DNA from: Rhizobium sp. BK602
GTDB taxonomy: Bacteria; Pseudomonadota; Alphaproteobacteria; Rhizobiales; Rhizobiaceae
Reading direction: 5' to 3'
Length of the DNA: 64,000 nucleotides
Assembly: GCF_014195095.1 (NCBI RefSeq)
Contig: NZ_JACIBC010000004.1
Location: 124,001-188,000, forward strand
Shown: piece by piece, positions 55,263 through 64,000 of the stretch
How the letters are laid out: every line of letters begins with the position of its first letter
Numbering within the stretch: the first letter of the stretch is position 1
Made by a program: the position numbers and the translations under genes
Notes under the pieces: model-generated
What the model was told of the DNA's origin: nothing
Seen by the model: the letters and a program-made list of their open reading frames with translations, nothing else
Databases searched by the model: none

Positions 55263-55934
55263 GTGACAGATATTTCAATCATGCCGGATGCGCAGCCGTC
55301 CGCGGGCGGACAGCACAATCTCGCCTCACTGACCTACAAGGCCGTTTCCGACATGATTCGCCACCGCCGCCTGAAAGGCGGCCAGGTCATCGTCGAGGCC
55401 AGGCTTGCCGAAGCGCTCGGCATTTCCCGCACGCCGCTGCGCGAAGCCCTGCAGCGGCTGGAGGGTGAAGGCCTAGTGCGCAAGGGCGGCGGTCGCAATT
55501 ACATCGTGCGCCAGGTGGATATCGGCGAATATCTGCAGAGTCTGCGGCTGCGGCTGCTGATCGAGCCGGAGGCGGCCGTGCTGGCGATCCCCAACATTCC
55601 GCGCCGGCAATTGATCGCCGTCCGGCGCGAAATTCACGAGCTTCTCGACGCAACCGCCTATCATACCGACGCCCATTGGGTCTCCGATGACAATTTGCAC
55701 AATCTGATCATCGACCATTGCGCCAACGCAGTCATGGCCAAGGTGCTTCGAGAACTGCGCGCCACCACCCGCCTGTTCGAAATCGATCGGCTGAAGGATC
55801 GCCTAAGGCCTGACTCAAGCGAGCACCTCGTCATCATCGAGGCTCTGGAGCATGGCGATGCACAACAAACGCGGTTCGCCGTTGCGGCGCACGTCGAGAG
55901 CTTGATTGCCTTCGCGAGAGAGCAATTGGAGTGA
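55263..55934 (+). CDS. GntR-family regulator, FCD subfamily
   Basis: About 223 residues from the GTG at 55263 (GAGG upstream); an ATG at 55281 is the alternative. Winged helix: LAEALGISRTPLREALQRLEGEG; effector domain with DDNLHNLIIDHC and SEHLVIIEALEHGD. It converges on the amidohydrolase operon and is divergent from the previous GntR. It may control the minus-strand operon 56055-64000, which has no other regulator in the window. Confidence 0.85.
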   Translation: MTDISIMPDAQPSAGGQHNLASLTYKAVSDMIRHRRLKGGQVIVEARLAEALGISRTPLREALQRLEGEGLVRKGGGRNYIVRQVDIGEYLQSLRLRLLIEPEAAVLAIPNIPRRQLIAVRREIHELLDATAYHTDAHWVSDDNLHNLIIDHCANAVMAKVLRELRATTRLFEIDRLKDRLRPDSSEHLVIIEALEHGDAQQTRFAVAAHVESLIAFAREQLE

Positions 55935-55968
55935 TACTCCGGCAGGCCTTGAATTCTCCTGAACGGAA

Positions 55969-55993
55969 CATCCGGCAATATCATTGCCGGATG
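55969..55993. terminator. 11-bp perfect stem-loop between convergent genes
   Basis: CATCCGGCAAT (55969-55979) and ATTGCCGGATG (55983-55993) pair perfectly around ATC. It lies between the gntR stop (55934) and the amidohydrolase stop (56055). Probable two-way terminator; the U tract is weak on both sides. Confidence 0.55.
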
Positions 55994-56054
55994 GCAGCAT
56001 TTGTCAGTAGTTTCGCGGCTGTTTTGCTTAACTGGCTGGGGTCGTTGCACCAGC

Positions 56055-57635
56055 TTATTCCCCGTCCTGATTGTCCGCCATCGAATTATACCGATACGCA
56101 CGCTGCGCGGCCGTCGAGGTGAATTTTCGGTGATACGCCTCCAAATGCGGAAGAAGGGTGCCGATGGCATTCCATGCCTGCGTTTCGGCCTGCGTTTCCG
56201 GAACTTTCAATATATCTGCAATTTCGAGCAGCACGGCTTCGCGATCGATCGTGGTCACTCTGCCGTTGTCGACGACCAGGCATCCGCCGATAAACACCTG
56301 ATGGACGGCATGCCGACCCCCGCGATGCAGAACGGCATCCACCGCAGGTGTCCTCATATTGAGATGCGGGCGGCCAATCTTTCGCTGATCCATCAACACG
56401 ATATCAGCTTGCAGACCGGGCTCCAGCCGGCCGGTGAAGCCTGCGAAGCCAACGGATTTGGCGCCATGTTCCGTGGCCATCTGCAGCACGGCACCGGCAT
56501 CGGGCCGGTCATTCCACAGTCCGGTTTCGCGATGCAGCGACCAGACAAGCTTCATTTCAAGCGTCATATCGCGATCATCGGCGATGTTCGACTGGTCAAT
56601 GCCGAGCGCCACCGGAATGCCGCGACGCCGCATCTCGTTGACAGGGGCGATGCCGCTACCAAGTCGGAGTCCCGAAGAGGCATTGTGGCATACGGTGCAG
56701 CCGCAGTCGGCGATGATGTCGAGATCGGCGCGGCTCATCCAATTGCCATGGCCAAGCGTCACATTCGAACCGAGGCACTCGAGTGCCTTTAGATGCTGCA
56801 CGGCGCTGTGGCCGAACTTATTATGGGCAAAGCTTGATTGCCGCTCGGTTTCCAGAAGGTGCATATGCACCTGTGCACCGGAGGTACGTGCCGTCTCGAA
56901 GATGGTCTGGAGGCATTCATCGGTGCACCAGTGAAGGTTCGCAGGCGCGAGATTGATGCGGACATGATCGGGCTGCGCCGCCGACCAACGCTCGCTAAGC
57001 GTTCGATAAAACGCCATCAGTTCTGCGACGGGCACCGCGGCGGCGTTGAGTTTTGGGGCAATCCATGCGCGCACGGGCTCGGGAAGAGTGGCAAGAACGT
57101 TTGCGTCGTCATCATATGTGAGGATATTGCGGTCGCGGATCATAAAAGAAAAGCCCGCCCGCATGCCGATCTCGGCATAGGCTTTGAGCGTCGCATCGGC
57201 CGTGGCCATCCAGCCATCCGGTGCGCCGGCAAATCCGCTGTTGATATGCTGTACCATCGTGGTGCCACTTTCCAGCATCTCGATCGCCGAATAGAGCGTG
57301 TCGAGCCGGACATCGATGTGGCGCATCGCCCGGAATTGCGGCAGCCATAATTCCAGCGGCGCGAAAGGCACGCCCTGCATCAGGGGCGTTATCCCGAAAT
57401 GGTGGTGGCTGTTGACCAGTCCCGGCATGGCAATCATGTCGCGGGAGCCAAACCGGGGAAGATGGTCGTTGCCATAGGCAACCGCCGGCATCGGGCCGAT
57501 CTGAGCGATCATGCCCCCGTCGACACGGATGCCGACATCATGGCGCATCGCCATGGTGCCGTCGGGCGCAAGGCCGCAAAGCACCGTACCGGCTTCGATA
57601 ATGCAATCGGCGATTCTCGATGTCGCTGCCATCAT
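56055..57635 (-). CDS. Amidohydrolase-superfamily deaminase/chlorohydrolase-like enzyme (TrzN/AtzB/SsnA group)
   Basis: 526 residues. Metal site of the subtype III cytosine-deaminase-like group: NSHHHFG (H-x-H), VHMHLLETE (His, Glu), GHGNWMS (His) and GIDQSN (Asp). Family enzymes hydrolyse C-N or C-Cl bonds on N-heterocycles or deaminate guanine- or adenosine-like rings. It is the last gene of the PotBC-type operon and overlaps the questin-oxidase-like gene by ATGA. It is also somewhat longer than usual at the C-terminus. Confidence 0.8.
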   Translation of the reverse strand: MMAATSRIADCIIEAGTVLCGLAPDGTMAMRHDVGIRVDGGMIAQIGPMPAVAYGNDHLPRFGSRDMIAMPGLVNSHHHFGITPLMQGVPFAPLELWLPQFRAMRHIDVRLDTLYSAIEMLESGTTMVQHINSGFAGAPDGWMATADATLKAYAEIGMRAGFSFMIRDRNILTYDDDANVLATLPEPVRAWIAPKLNAAAVPVAELMAFYRTLSERWSAAQPDHVRINLAPANLHWCTDECLQTIFETARTSGAQVHMHLLETERQSSFAHNKFGHSAVQHLKALECLGSNVTLGHGNWMSRADLDIIADCGCTVCHNASSGLRLGSGIAPVNEMRRRGIPVALGIDQSNIADDRDMTLEMKLVWSLHRETGLWNDRPDAGAVLQMATEHGAKSVGFAGFTGRLEPGLQADIVLMDQRKIGRPHLNMRTPAVDAVLHRGGRHAVHQVFIGGCLVVDNGRVTTIDREAVLLEIADILKVPETQAETQAWNAIGTLLPHLEAYHRKFTSTAAQRAYRYNSMADNQDGE

Positions 57636-58687
57636 TTCATGTAGTCTCCGATGAGACCGAGACGGCGAGCAACCACAACGTGATAGAGCGGGTCGCCATA
57701 GACCTTCATTTCCTCGCTTGCGGAAAAGGCAAGGCTGATGTCGTGCTCATCGTAACTCCGCGCGGCGATCGCATGTATCTCGGGCCAATCAGGAGTCCGG
57801 ATGTTACGCCAGCGTTCAACCGCGACCTTGTCCGGCATCTCGGGAAAGCCAAGCTCGCCCATCAGTGCGGCAATGCCCTGCCAGAACACGCGCAACATCC
57901 GATAGAGCGTTTCCTCGTCGCAATGAGGTGCAAGCAGACGGATCCAGTGCAGTCCGGTGATGACATGCAAGGCTGCAAAATGCTGGGTTGCGGCAAACAA
58001 CGAAAGGGCAGCGGATGCCATCTGCTCCATGGTCTCCGGCCCAATTTCGAGCCAATCGACGACGGGAGCGAACGCCGGCACATTGCCGGCGTCTCGCATA
58101 TTCTGCCACAGCAGGTCGTGCAGCTTCATGCCATGCAGTGGCGCGATCCTCGCCGTCATCGCAAGCACTTCGGCCGGATCGCGCGTAATCGGCGGCTCCC
58201 CCTTAGCGGATGGCAGCGGCAGATAGGTGGCAGCCCAATAGGCAAGCGCAATGGCGACATCGGCCTCACTGCCGCGAAGAACGCCATAGGCCGTTCGCAT
58301 CAGTGCATGAAAAGCGCTGGCTGCAACGCCGGCCGCAAGATCGGGGAGGTAGAGCTGCAACGCATCATGGATTCCCAGCCTCGTCAGCTCGCCGGTGAAG
58401 AATATGCGCAGGTCAGGTTCGCGGTCGCGCTGTCCGATTGCCGCCTTCCAGCCATTGCCATCAAGTGGCGCGATCGGTTGAGCGAAGGGTATGAGCTGCT
58501 TTGCATCCCTGTAGTAATCAAAGAAGCGCCGAAGTTGAGAGGGCGTGCCACCGATACGGTCGAGCGCCACGAGAACCATTGGGGCATGGTTGGCGAATGT
58601 ACGTGAAAATTCCGAGCCCCATCCCGGCATGTCGGTCAGAATTGCTTCGAGGCCTTCGGCGGTTTCTTCATTGGAGATCGCTGGCAT
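57632..58687 (-). CDS. Questin-oxidase-like protein (DUF4243)
   Basis: 351 residues from the ATG at 58687, which has AGAAAGG and lies 20 bases inside the end of the upstream hydrolase gene. I recognise the pattern of the questin oxidase family: FSRTFANHAPMVLVALDRIG early, SAFHALMRTAYGVLRG, and HAIAARSYDEHDISLAFSASEE near the end. Fungal relatives carry out Baeyer-Villiger-type ring opening of anthraquinones (AflY, GedK) without a known cofactor site. Bacterial members are uncharacterised. An oxidative step in breakdown of a ring compound is possible. Confidence 0.65.
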   Translation of the reverse strand: MPAISNEETAEGLEAILTDMPGWGSEFSRTFANHAPMVLVALDRIGGTPSQLRRFFDYYRDAKQLIPFAQPIAPLDGNGWKAAIGQRDREPDLRIFFTGELTRLGIHDALQLYLPDLAAGVAASAFHALMRTAYGVLRGSEADVAIALAYWAATYLPLPSAKGEPPITRDPAEVLAMTARIAPLHGMKLHDLLWQNMRDAGNVPAFAPVVDWLEIGPETMEQMASAALSLFAATQHFAALHVITGLHWIRLLAPHCDEETLYRMLRVFWQGIAALMGELGFPEMPDKVAVERWRNIRTPDWPEIHAIAARSYDEHDISLAFSASEEMKVYGDPLYHVVVARRLGLIGDYMK

Positions 58688-60362
58688 ATTGAGCCTTTCT
58701 AAGAGTGGCGGCGCCGCCTTCGGCCTCGTTCTCCGCCAGGATCCGCAAGCGGATGGCGGAGGGGTGGGCGTCACCGGATCGAAGCACCAGCGTCGTGACG
58801 AGCCCGTCGATAAAAGTTGCGTCCTGGGGGCGGGCGCCGGTGCCCGGATTGACCGGGAAAGCTGGAAACGATGCCGCCTGGATGGAAAGACGCAGACAAT
58901 GACCCGCCGGCACCGTCATGCACATCGGACGCATCCTGACGATAATCACCGATGCATTGTCATGCGTCATTACGGTTTTATGACCTGCGGTGACCGTGAC
59001 GGCCGCCCCATTCGGGTTGAGTACACTTAAGATGCAATCAAGATCGAAGCTCGGCCGGTCGCAGGCCAAGAAGAGCTCGACGTCCGGTGCTCCAACCAGA
59101 AAGAGCGGGCTGTCGAGAGGTCTCGACGTATAGACGGCCACGTCGGCCCGGTCGTCGATCGCTGCCCTGTCGGCAAAATCCGCAGGCGTCCCCAGATGCA
59201 GACCGACGCTTGGAGCTGGCCGCCATGGATCGTGCACCAGATAATCGGCGCTCCAGGAGCCTGCCTTGTCGTCAAGCTTGCCATCGACACTCGTCGGCGC
59301 CGCCCGACCGCCCGACTTGAGATGGAGCGGCAACTCGTCGGTCTGCGGCAGATTTTCGAAACCGACCCAGGCCTTCCTGCTCACATCGAACAACCGAATT
59401 CTCGGATAGCGGTTTTCGCGGCCTTTCAGGACCTCATCGAAGAACGCTATTATCTCCGGGTCGATCCCGCCTGCAGCTTTAGGCCCGACATCCAGCACAC
59501 CGGCCCGTCGGCCCCAAGGAAGGTGCGACCAGGGGCCGACGGATAGCCGCTGCAGGCAGGGACCGGACGAAAAAGCGTCAAAGGCCGCGAAAGTGCCCTC
59601 GAGCATGATATCATTCCATCCGCCGACATGTAGGACCGGAACGTCCAGCGTTACGCCCTCAAGCACCGTCTTTGGCGACCTTGCCCGCCAATAGGCCGGG
59701 TCGTCAGCGAGCCAGTCATGATAATGCGTGTATCGCGCCGCATGCTCCAACGCTTCCGGCCTTGCCGAAATCATGCCGGAATGCAGCGATGGCAAGGCGG
59801 CGCGCAATGCGTCGACAGCGGCGATGTCGCCGGCCAGCCGGGCATTTTCAACCGCCATTTGGCAGGCCCAAACCTGGTTTGACTGCAAACGGAACCCGTC
59901 GCCTTCGAAGGCCCAATGATTGCGCACGTCGAAGGCCGCCATTGCGATTGCCATGGCATCGGGTACTTTCCCGCCCGATCGTTTCGCGCCGGCAAGCGCC
60001 ATGTACTGGTTCATGCCATGGTAGCTGAACCCATAGCTCGCCACCGCACCATTGCCGCCGGCAAGATCGGCTGCCAACGAAAGTGTGAGTGCGCCATCGG
60101 CGATATCATCCTCGAGAATCCTGAATACGCCCTGCGATCCACCCCTGCCTCGAACGTCCTGCACCAGCACAATATAGCCTTGGGCTGCGTACCAGGCCGG
60201 ATGCGCGAGAACGACCGTCGAGGCCACCTTCCGTCCGTAGGGCAGCCGCATCACCAGAACCGGATATGTTTCCGATCCGACGGGGCGATAGACATCGGCG
60301 GCCAAAAGCACTCCATCCGCCATGCGCATATGAAGAGTTTCGACGTCGCGGATCGCCAGCAT
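58668..60362 (-). CDS. CocE/NonD-type serine hydrolase (X-Pro dipeptidyl-peptidase S15 family)
   Basis: 564 residues. alpha/beta-hydrolase core: VLVMRLPYGRK, VQDVRGRGGSQG, nucleophile elbow YGFSYHGMNQY (Ser) and the His region VGPWSHLPWG; the C-terminal jelly-roll domain is of PepX type (HKTVMTHDNASVI, HCLRLSIQAASFP). Relatives hydrolyse cocaine esters, cephalosporin esters or glutaryl amides. It is cytoplasmic (no signal peptide). It is eight bases after the creatininase-family gene in the same operon. Confidence 0.8.
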   Translation of the reverse strand: MLAIRDVETLHMRMADGVLLAADVYRPVGSETYPVLVMRLPYGRKVASTVVLAHPAWYAAQGYIVLVQDVRGRGGSQGVFRILEDDIADGALTLSLAADLAGGNGAVASYGFSYHGMNQYMALAGAKRSGGKVPDAMAIAMAAFDVRNHWAFEGDGFRLQSNQVWACQMAVENARLAGDIAAVDALRAALPSLHSGMISARPEALEHAARYTHYHDWLADDPAYWRARSPKTVLEGVTLDVPVLHVGGWNDIMLEGTFAAFDAFSSGPCLQRLSVGPWSHLPWGRRAGVLDVGPKAAGGIDPEIIAFFDEVLKGRENRYPRIRLFDVSRKAWVGFENLPQTDELPLHLKSGGRAAPTSVDGKLDDKAGSWSADYLVHDPWRPAPSVGLHLGTPADFADRAAIDDRADVAVYTSRPLDSPLFLVGAPDVELFLACDRPSFDLDCILSVLNPNGAAVTVTAGHKTVMTHDNASVIIVRMRPMCMTVPAGHCLRLSIQAASFPAFPVNPGTGARPQDATFIDGLVTTLVLRSGDAHPSAIRLRILAENEAEGGAATLRKAQYASDLQ

Positions 60363-60370
60363 GACCTATC

Positions 60371-61183
60371 TCATTGCCGAAAGCGGGTTTCGGAGGTGAG
60401 CTGGCCCATATCAAAGCCACGAACGGCTTCGATGAGACGGACCAATGCAGCCGCGGCACGGTTAAGGACGACCGCACCCTTGTCGGCATCGGCATTGGCG
60501 GCATTGCCGCAAACTCCGGCCGGATGAAGGTCCTGCGCCTGCCAGCCGAAGCCCACCGCGCCCTCTGCCGTTAAAAGGCTGCCGGACTGTTCGATGCCGA
60601 CCGTCAGCGACACAAAGTCTTCGGCCTTGTCCATGACGACCAACTCTGGCGCAATGGCAAGCATCATGCTGGTTTCGATATCGCCGCCGTGAATGCCGTG
60701 AAGAATTTCCGTCGAAGAAAACAGATCGTCGACGGGCGCAATCCGGAACCATGAGCAGGCGACCGCGAGCATATCGAGCTCCACGCGGATATCACGGCAG
60801 GCCATGTCCATGAGCGAAATCTGCCCGCCATGCGAATTGAAAAGAATGAGCTTTCGGACACCGGCGCGCTTGACGCTTCTGGCGATGTCGAGCCAGACCA
60901 GACGCAGTGTTTGCCCGGAGATGGTGAGCGTGCCCGGATAGGCCAGATGCTCATCCGACTTGCCAATGCTGAGCGCGGGCAGGATCAGGACGTCGGCGCC
61001 GGCGTCGAGCAAGAGCGTCATCCGATCAAGGATGCCGGCATTGATCGCCGCGTCCACCTTCACGGGAAGATGGGGACCATGCTGCTCGATGGCCGCGATT
61101 GGCAATATGACGACCGTCTCGCTCAAATCACGGGAAGCGAAATCGGCGGTCGAATAATCCGTCCAATAAAAAGAGGTCGTCAT
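60371..61183 (-). CDS. Creatininase-family amidohydrolase
   Basis: 270 residues. The metal-binding set is complete: AIEQHGPHLPVKVDAAI (Glu, His, Asp), LFNSHGGQ (His) and HGGDIETSMM (Glu). Creatininase opens the creatinine ring; relatives (MftE, ArfB, 3-dehydro-scyllo-inosose hydrolase) cleave other cyclic amides or peptides. Placed between a flavin monooxygenase and a CocE-type esterase, it may open a lactam made by oxidation of the transported compound. The substrate is not known. Confidence 0.8.
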   Translation of the reverse strand: MTTSFYWTDYSTADFASRDLSETVVILPIAAIEQHGPHLPVKVDAAINAGILDRMTLLLDAGADVLILPALSIGKSDEHLAYPGTLTISGQTLRLVWLDIARSVKRAGVRKLILFNSHGGQISLMDMACRDIRVELDMLAVACSWFRIAPVDDLFSSTEILHGIHGGDIETSMMLAIAPELVVMDKAEDFVSLTVGIEQSGSLLTAEGAVGFGWQAQDLHPAGVCGNAANADADKGAVVLNRAAAALVRLIEAVRGFDMGQLTSETRFRQ

Positions 61184-61192
61184 GACATGTCC

Positions 61193-62692
61193 TCAAACGC
61201 GATCGTCGAATTGGTCAGGGCCGGTCGGACGCGGATTTTCCGCAGCCACACGATCCTCAAAATCGTCGGAAACCGGCAGATCGGGCGAGGCATAGGCCGC
61301 CAATGCCGGCAGGATCGTTTCTTCCTGATCGAGAAGAAGCCGGCGCAAAACACCGCGCACGAGGCGAGGAACACCATGCTTATGTCCGCTGATCGAGGTC
61401 GAGTGCGGGCCGTGGCTGATGAAACTGCTGCTGTTGAAGGCAAATACACGGCTGAGCCATGTGTCGGCAGCGTCTTTGGCAACGAAGCCGTAGAATGCAT
61501 CGAGATACGGAAGCTGGGCGAGACGAGCGTCCTTGTCAGGGGCCCGCGGCGTGTAGCGCTCTCCCCAGAGCGCAACCTTGTCATGAATGCTTGTAAGTTC
61601 CGGTCGGGCAGCGAGGTCGATCTGCATGCCAGTCGCGAGCAGGAGATGGTCGAACTCCAAAATACCATCTGGCGTATCGACACGAATTGCGTCCGCTTGC
61701 TCGGAAACCGCAAGCCACGGTGTGGCCGGCCGCAGTCGAAACCCCGCAAGGCCCATGGCGGTTTCAAAACTCCGCACCGGCGGCGGCTGATCGGCGCTGC
61801 GGAAGAAACGCGAAATATTCCAGCGCGTACTGTCGGAGAGATCCGGATAATGCGTCATCATCCCAGGTGTCTCAATCGCACGATGCGGGTTTGTGCGCGG
61901 CAGCTTCGCACGGCGAAAACAGAGATCGACGGAGACAGCACCTGCTTCGAGAGCCTTGATCGCGTTGTCGAACGCGGACGCGCCATGCCCGAGCATGCCG
62001 ATGCGCAAACCTTTCAAAGCCTCAAAATCAATGGGACCATTTGTGTGGTTGAACCTGTTTGGCGGCAGTCCTTCGGAGACGAAATCTGGAACCCGCCATG
62101 CACCCGCACCATCATATCCAGTGGCCAGGACCACGGTGCGCGCCAGAGATTTTCCCACCACGCCGCGGACATTGGTGGTGACGGCTATGACGTCGCCTGC
62201 AGGGGCCACGTCGATAACCTCGCAGTGATTTGTAATCGCGATTTCGAAGACGTCGGCATACCAATCGAGATAGGCCTTCCAGTCCCTTCTTGGAATACGG
62301 GGCAGCTCCTCCCAAGCGTGACGCCCGTAAACTGTCTCGAACCAGCGTCGTACGGACAGATTGACGACATTGAATTCGTTGCCGACCTGCGTTTTCGGGG
62401 TGCGCAATTCCTCCATGCGTGCAAAGGTCAGCCATGGTCCCTCGGCCCCTGGCGCGGCGCTGTCGAGAACGCGCACGTTCCTCACCCCGTCCCACTTTAG
62501 GGCTGCCGCGATCGTGATGCCGGACTGTCCAGCCCCAACGATAATGACATCGGCGATCTCTATCGCATCTGACCGTTGCAGATCGGCGATCCAGGATGGG
62601 TTCGGATAGCCAAGGGCGGCGAGGTCGGCGCGGGCGGCTTGTTTCAAGTCGTCAACCGTCATCCGCGGCACGTCAGCGGGGGAGAATGTCAT
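61193..62692 (-). CDS. Flavin-containing monooxygenase-like FAD/NAD(P) protein
   Basis: 499 residues from the ATG at 62692, which overlaps the permease stop (ATGA); the frame is open to 63448 only as read-through in the permease. FAD motif VIIVGAGQSGITIAAAL near residue 50 and NAD(P) motif GMLGHGASAFDNA near 245, as in Baeyer-Villiger or N-hydroxylating monooxygenases. It likely inserts oxygen into the imported compound using NAD(P)H. It is followed by creatininase-, CocE- and questin-oxidase-like genes, so the operon encodes an oxidise-then-hydrolyse route. Confidence 0.8.
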   Translation of the reverse strand: MTFSPADVPRMTVDDLKQAARADLAALGYPNPSWIADLQRSDAIEIADVIIVGAGQSGITIAAALKWDGVRNVRVLDSAAPGAEGPWLTFARMEELRTPKTQVGNEFNVVNLSVRRWFETVYGRHAWEELPRIPRRDWKAYLDWYADVFEIAITNHCEVIDVAPAGDVIAVTTNVRGVVGKSLARTVVLATGYDGAGAWRVPDFVSEGLPPNRFNHTNGPIDFEALKGLRIGMLGHGASAFDNAIKALEAGAVSVDLCFRRAKLPRTNPHRAIETPGMMTHYPDLSDSTRWNISRFFRSADQPPPVRSFETAMGLAGFRLRPATPWLAVSEQADAIRVDTPDGILEFDHLLLATGMQIDLAARPELTSIHDKVALWGERYTPRAPDKDARLAQLPYLDAFYGFVAKDAADTWLSRVFAFNSSSFISHGPHSTSISGHKHGVPRLVRGVLRRLLLDQEETILPALAAYASPDLPVSDDFEDRVAAENPRPTGPDQFDDRV

Positions 62693-63486
62693 GTTTGATC
62701 TCGCAAATGAGCCGTGCGTCCGCGTAGACGGCGTCGGCGATTGATCTCTGTCAGCGCCACGATCAGGGCCGTTAACAAGAGGACGACCATCTGCATCGCA
62801 TTCAGGTCGGGCTTGAGTTCGCGCCGAAACTCCGATGCGACGATGAGGGAAAGCGGCTGTGTGCGGCCGGCCAAAAACATGGAGATCGTCAAATCCGCCA
62901 ACGACAGAATGACCCCGATGGAATAGGCAGCGCTGAGCGCGACATTGAGCTGTGGAAGCAGAACGCGCCGGAAACTCTGCCACGGTGTCGCACCTAGATC
63001 CCGAGCCGCCTCCTCCAGCCGCGGATCGAGCCGAATTAACACGGCAGCGATGATTGTTGTGGTGAAGGGGATGGCAACAATCGTTTGCGCGAGAATGAGA
63101 GCGGTTGCTCCGCGTCCCAGTCCCACCCAGCTCATCAGCATTGCCTGCGCGATGGAAAGGACGGTCTTTGGGACGAGAAAGGGTACGAGGATCAAGACGG
63201 CGAATGCGCCCCGGAACGGCATTCGCGGCGACGTCAGGGCCAAGGCGGCGATAAGGCCGATGAACGCAGCCAAAAGTCCGACAGGTTGGGCAATCAGAAA
63301 GCTGGTTACGAAGCCACCCTGAAACGCCGCGTTGCCAACAAGATCGGCGTACCAGGCCAAGGTGAAGCCGCTTAGGGGAAAAGCCATCGTACTTGACGCG
63401 TTGAAGGAAAAAATCCCGAGGACGACTATCGGCAGGTAGAAAAAGCAAACCGCAAAACCAAGTGTGACGATCACAAATCGGGTCAT
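62689..63486 (-). CDS. ABC permease, spermidine/putrescine PotC type
   Basis: 265 residues with six predicted helices. The PotC-family pattern is seen in YLPIVVLGIFSFNAS, FPLSGFTLAWYADLV and the EAA loop EEAARDLGATPWQSFRRVLLPQ (shown in part). It forms a heterodimer with the PotB-type permease just upstream; their genes overlap by ATGA. The ATPase and binding-protein genes lie beyond the window. Confidence 0.9.
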   Translation of the reverse strand: MTRFVIVTLGFAVCFFYLPIVVLGIFSFNASSTMAFPLSGFTLAWYADLVGNAAFQGGFVTSFLIAQPVGLLAAFIGLIAALALTSPRMPFRGAFAVLILVPFLVPKTVLSIAQAMLMSWVGLGRGATALILAQTIVAIPFTTTIIAAVLIRLDPRLEEAARDLGATPWQSFRRVLLPQLNVALSAAYSIGVILSLADLTISMFLAGRTQPLSLIVASEFRRELKPDLNAMQMVVLLLTALIVALTEINRRRRLRGRTAHLRDQT

Positions 63487-64000
63487 TTCAACCCCCGCCG
63501 GAATACTGCCCTTGCGCCATCGAGCCGCAGAAGGACGGTGGCAAACCCGCTGGCAAATGCGAACAGGACGACAAGAAGGCTAAGGGCCAAGGCGGAGGCC
63601 AGCGGCCAATCGAAGGCGGTGCCGAACAGATTGTCGATCATCGCCATCGGCGTCGCGCCCGACGTTCCGCCCAGTAGGCTGGGAGTCATCATATCGCCGG
63701 CAGCCAGAGCGAAGACCGTAAAGACGCCGACGGCCAGCCCGGGGGTGGTCAAAGGCAGGACAACCTTCAAGAACGCATCCAATGGCCGGGCACCGAGATC
63801 CCGGGCGGCCTCGATCAGCCTTTTGTCAATCAACTCGGCCGAAATCCATATCGCCAGAACCATGAACGGCAGATTGTTATAGAGCAGCACGAGATGCGTG
63901 GTGAACGGCGAAAATAACAGGAATTTCAAGGGCTCGTCGACAAGGTGGAGCCATTGCAGGACGGCGTTGATCAACCCTTCGGAGCCAAGAACGACACGCC
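63483..64000 (-). CDS. ABC permease, PotB type (cut by window end)
   Basis: The frame is open to the last base of the window (residues VVLGSEGLINAVL precede the TTG at 63974), so the gene starts outside. About 172 C-terminal residues show the PotB pattern: LVLLYNNLPFMVLAIW, EAARDLGARPLDAFLKVVLP as EAA loop, and TPSLLGGTSGATPMAMIDN. It belongs to the same importer as the following PotC-type gene. Confidence 0.85.
   Translation of the reverse strand, partial: RVVLGSEGLINAVLQWLHLVDEPLKFLLFSPFTTHLVLLYNNLPFMVLAIWISAELIDKRLIEAARDLGARPLDAFLKVVLPLTTPGLAVGVFTVFALAAGDMMTPSLLGGTSGATPMAMIDNLFGTAFDWPLASALALSLLVVLFAFASGFATVLLRLDGARAVFRRGLK

Noticed and set aside
62693..63448. N-terminal extension of the flavin monooxygenase frame
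   Set aside because: It runs through the PotC-type permease gene in another frame. The ATG at 62692 with ATGA overlap and the family-typical start are preferred.

Overview
The window looks like an accessory replicon or catabolic island of an alphaproteobacterium of the Rhizobiales (Rhizobium, Agrobacterium, Ensifer, Mesorhizobium or Bradyrhizobium type). Reasons: high GC with strong GC3 bias, which also produces very long antisense shadow ORFs; dense ABC-transporter operons each with a dedicated GntR, LysR, MarR or RpiR regulator; many four-base ATGA gene overlaps; no ribosomal, tRNA or other housekeeping genes. The assignment is inference from gene style. No rRNA, tRNA, CRISPR array or replication origin was seen.

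Layout. (1) 1-10155: end of an M24 peptidase; a minus-strand run of five genes (GntR, M20-type amidase/carbamoylase, D-2-hydroxyacid dehydrogenase, GntR, pxpC, pxpB); a divergent plus-strand run (pxpA, D-amino-acid-transaminase-like, DHDPS-like). Together they suggest use of 5-oxoproline or a related cyclic or N-acylated amino acid. (2) 10300-24610: the most notable block, read here as a reductive (Azorhizobium-type) nicotinate pathway. It has nicAB nicotinate hydroxylase with a three-haem C-terminus, a ferredoxin-NADP reductase, a 6-hydroxynicotinate reductase, an ApbE-like UPF0280 protein, two tandem DUF1185 proteins, hydantoinase/oxoprolinase hyuAB and two MarR regulators. Four promoters in the block carry the same palindromic operator, consensus ATTYGYAYRCRAAYGAA. 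(3) 24863-29563: a branched-chain-amino-acid-type ABC importer with a fused LivH-LivM permease, probably serving block 2.

(4) 29578-39813: LysR, an ArgH-like C-N lyase, a polar-amino-acid ABC importer, MmgE/PrpD, a NodB-fold deacetylase, a small ORF and a GlcD-type FAD dehydrogenase, with a convergent ureidoglycine aminohydrolase (allE). (5) 40180-47477: a dipeptide-type ABC importer, an Asp/Glu-racemase-family protein lacking both catalytic cysteines, and an RpiR regulator. (6) 47530-55153: an IS3-type transposase scrap, then a minus-strand operon (binding protein, permease, DHDPS-like, a 973-aa three-in-one 2Fe-2S/FAD/FAD dehydrogenase, ATPase, DUF3830) with its GntR. It resembles opine or D-hydroxyproline catabolism. 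(7) 55263-64000: GntR, then a minus-strand operon of PotBC-type permeases (cut by the window end), a flavin monooxygenase, a creatininase-family protein, a CocE-type hydrolase, a questin-oxidase-like protein and a TrzN/AtzB-type amidohydrolase.

Common logic: each block couples a high-affinity importer to hydrolases or dehydrogenases that open or deaminate small N-containing compounds. All four complete substrate-binding-protein genes are followed at once by a strong stem-loop, as expected if binding-protein mRNA is kept more abundant than that of the membrane components.
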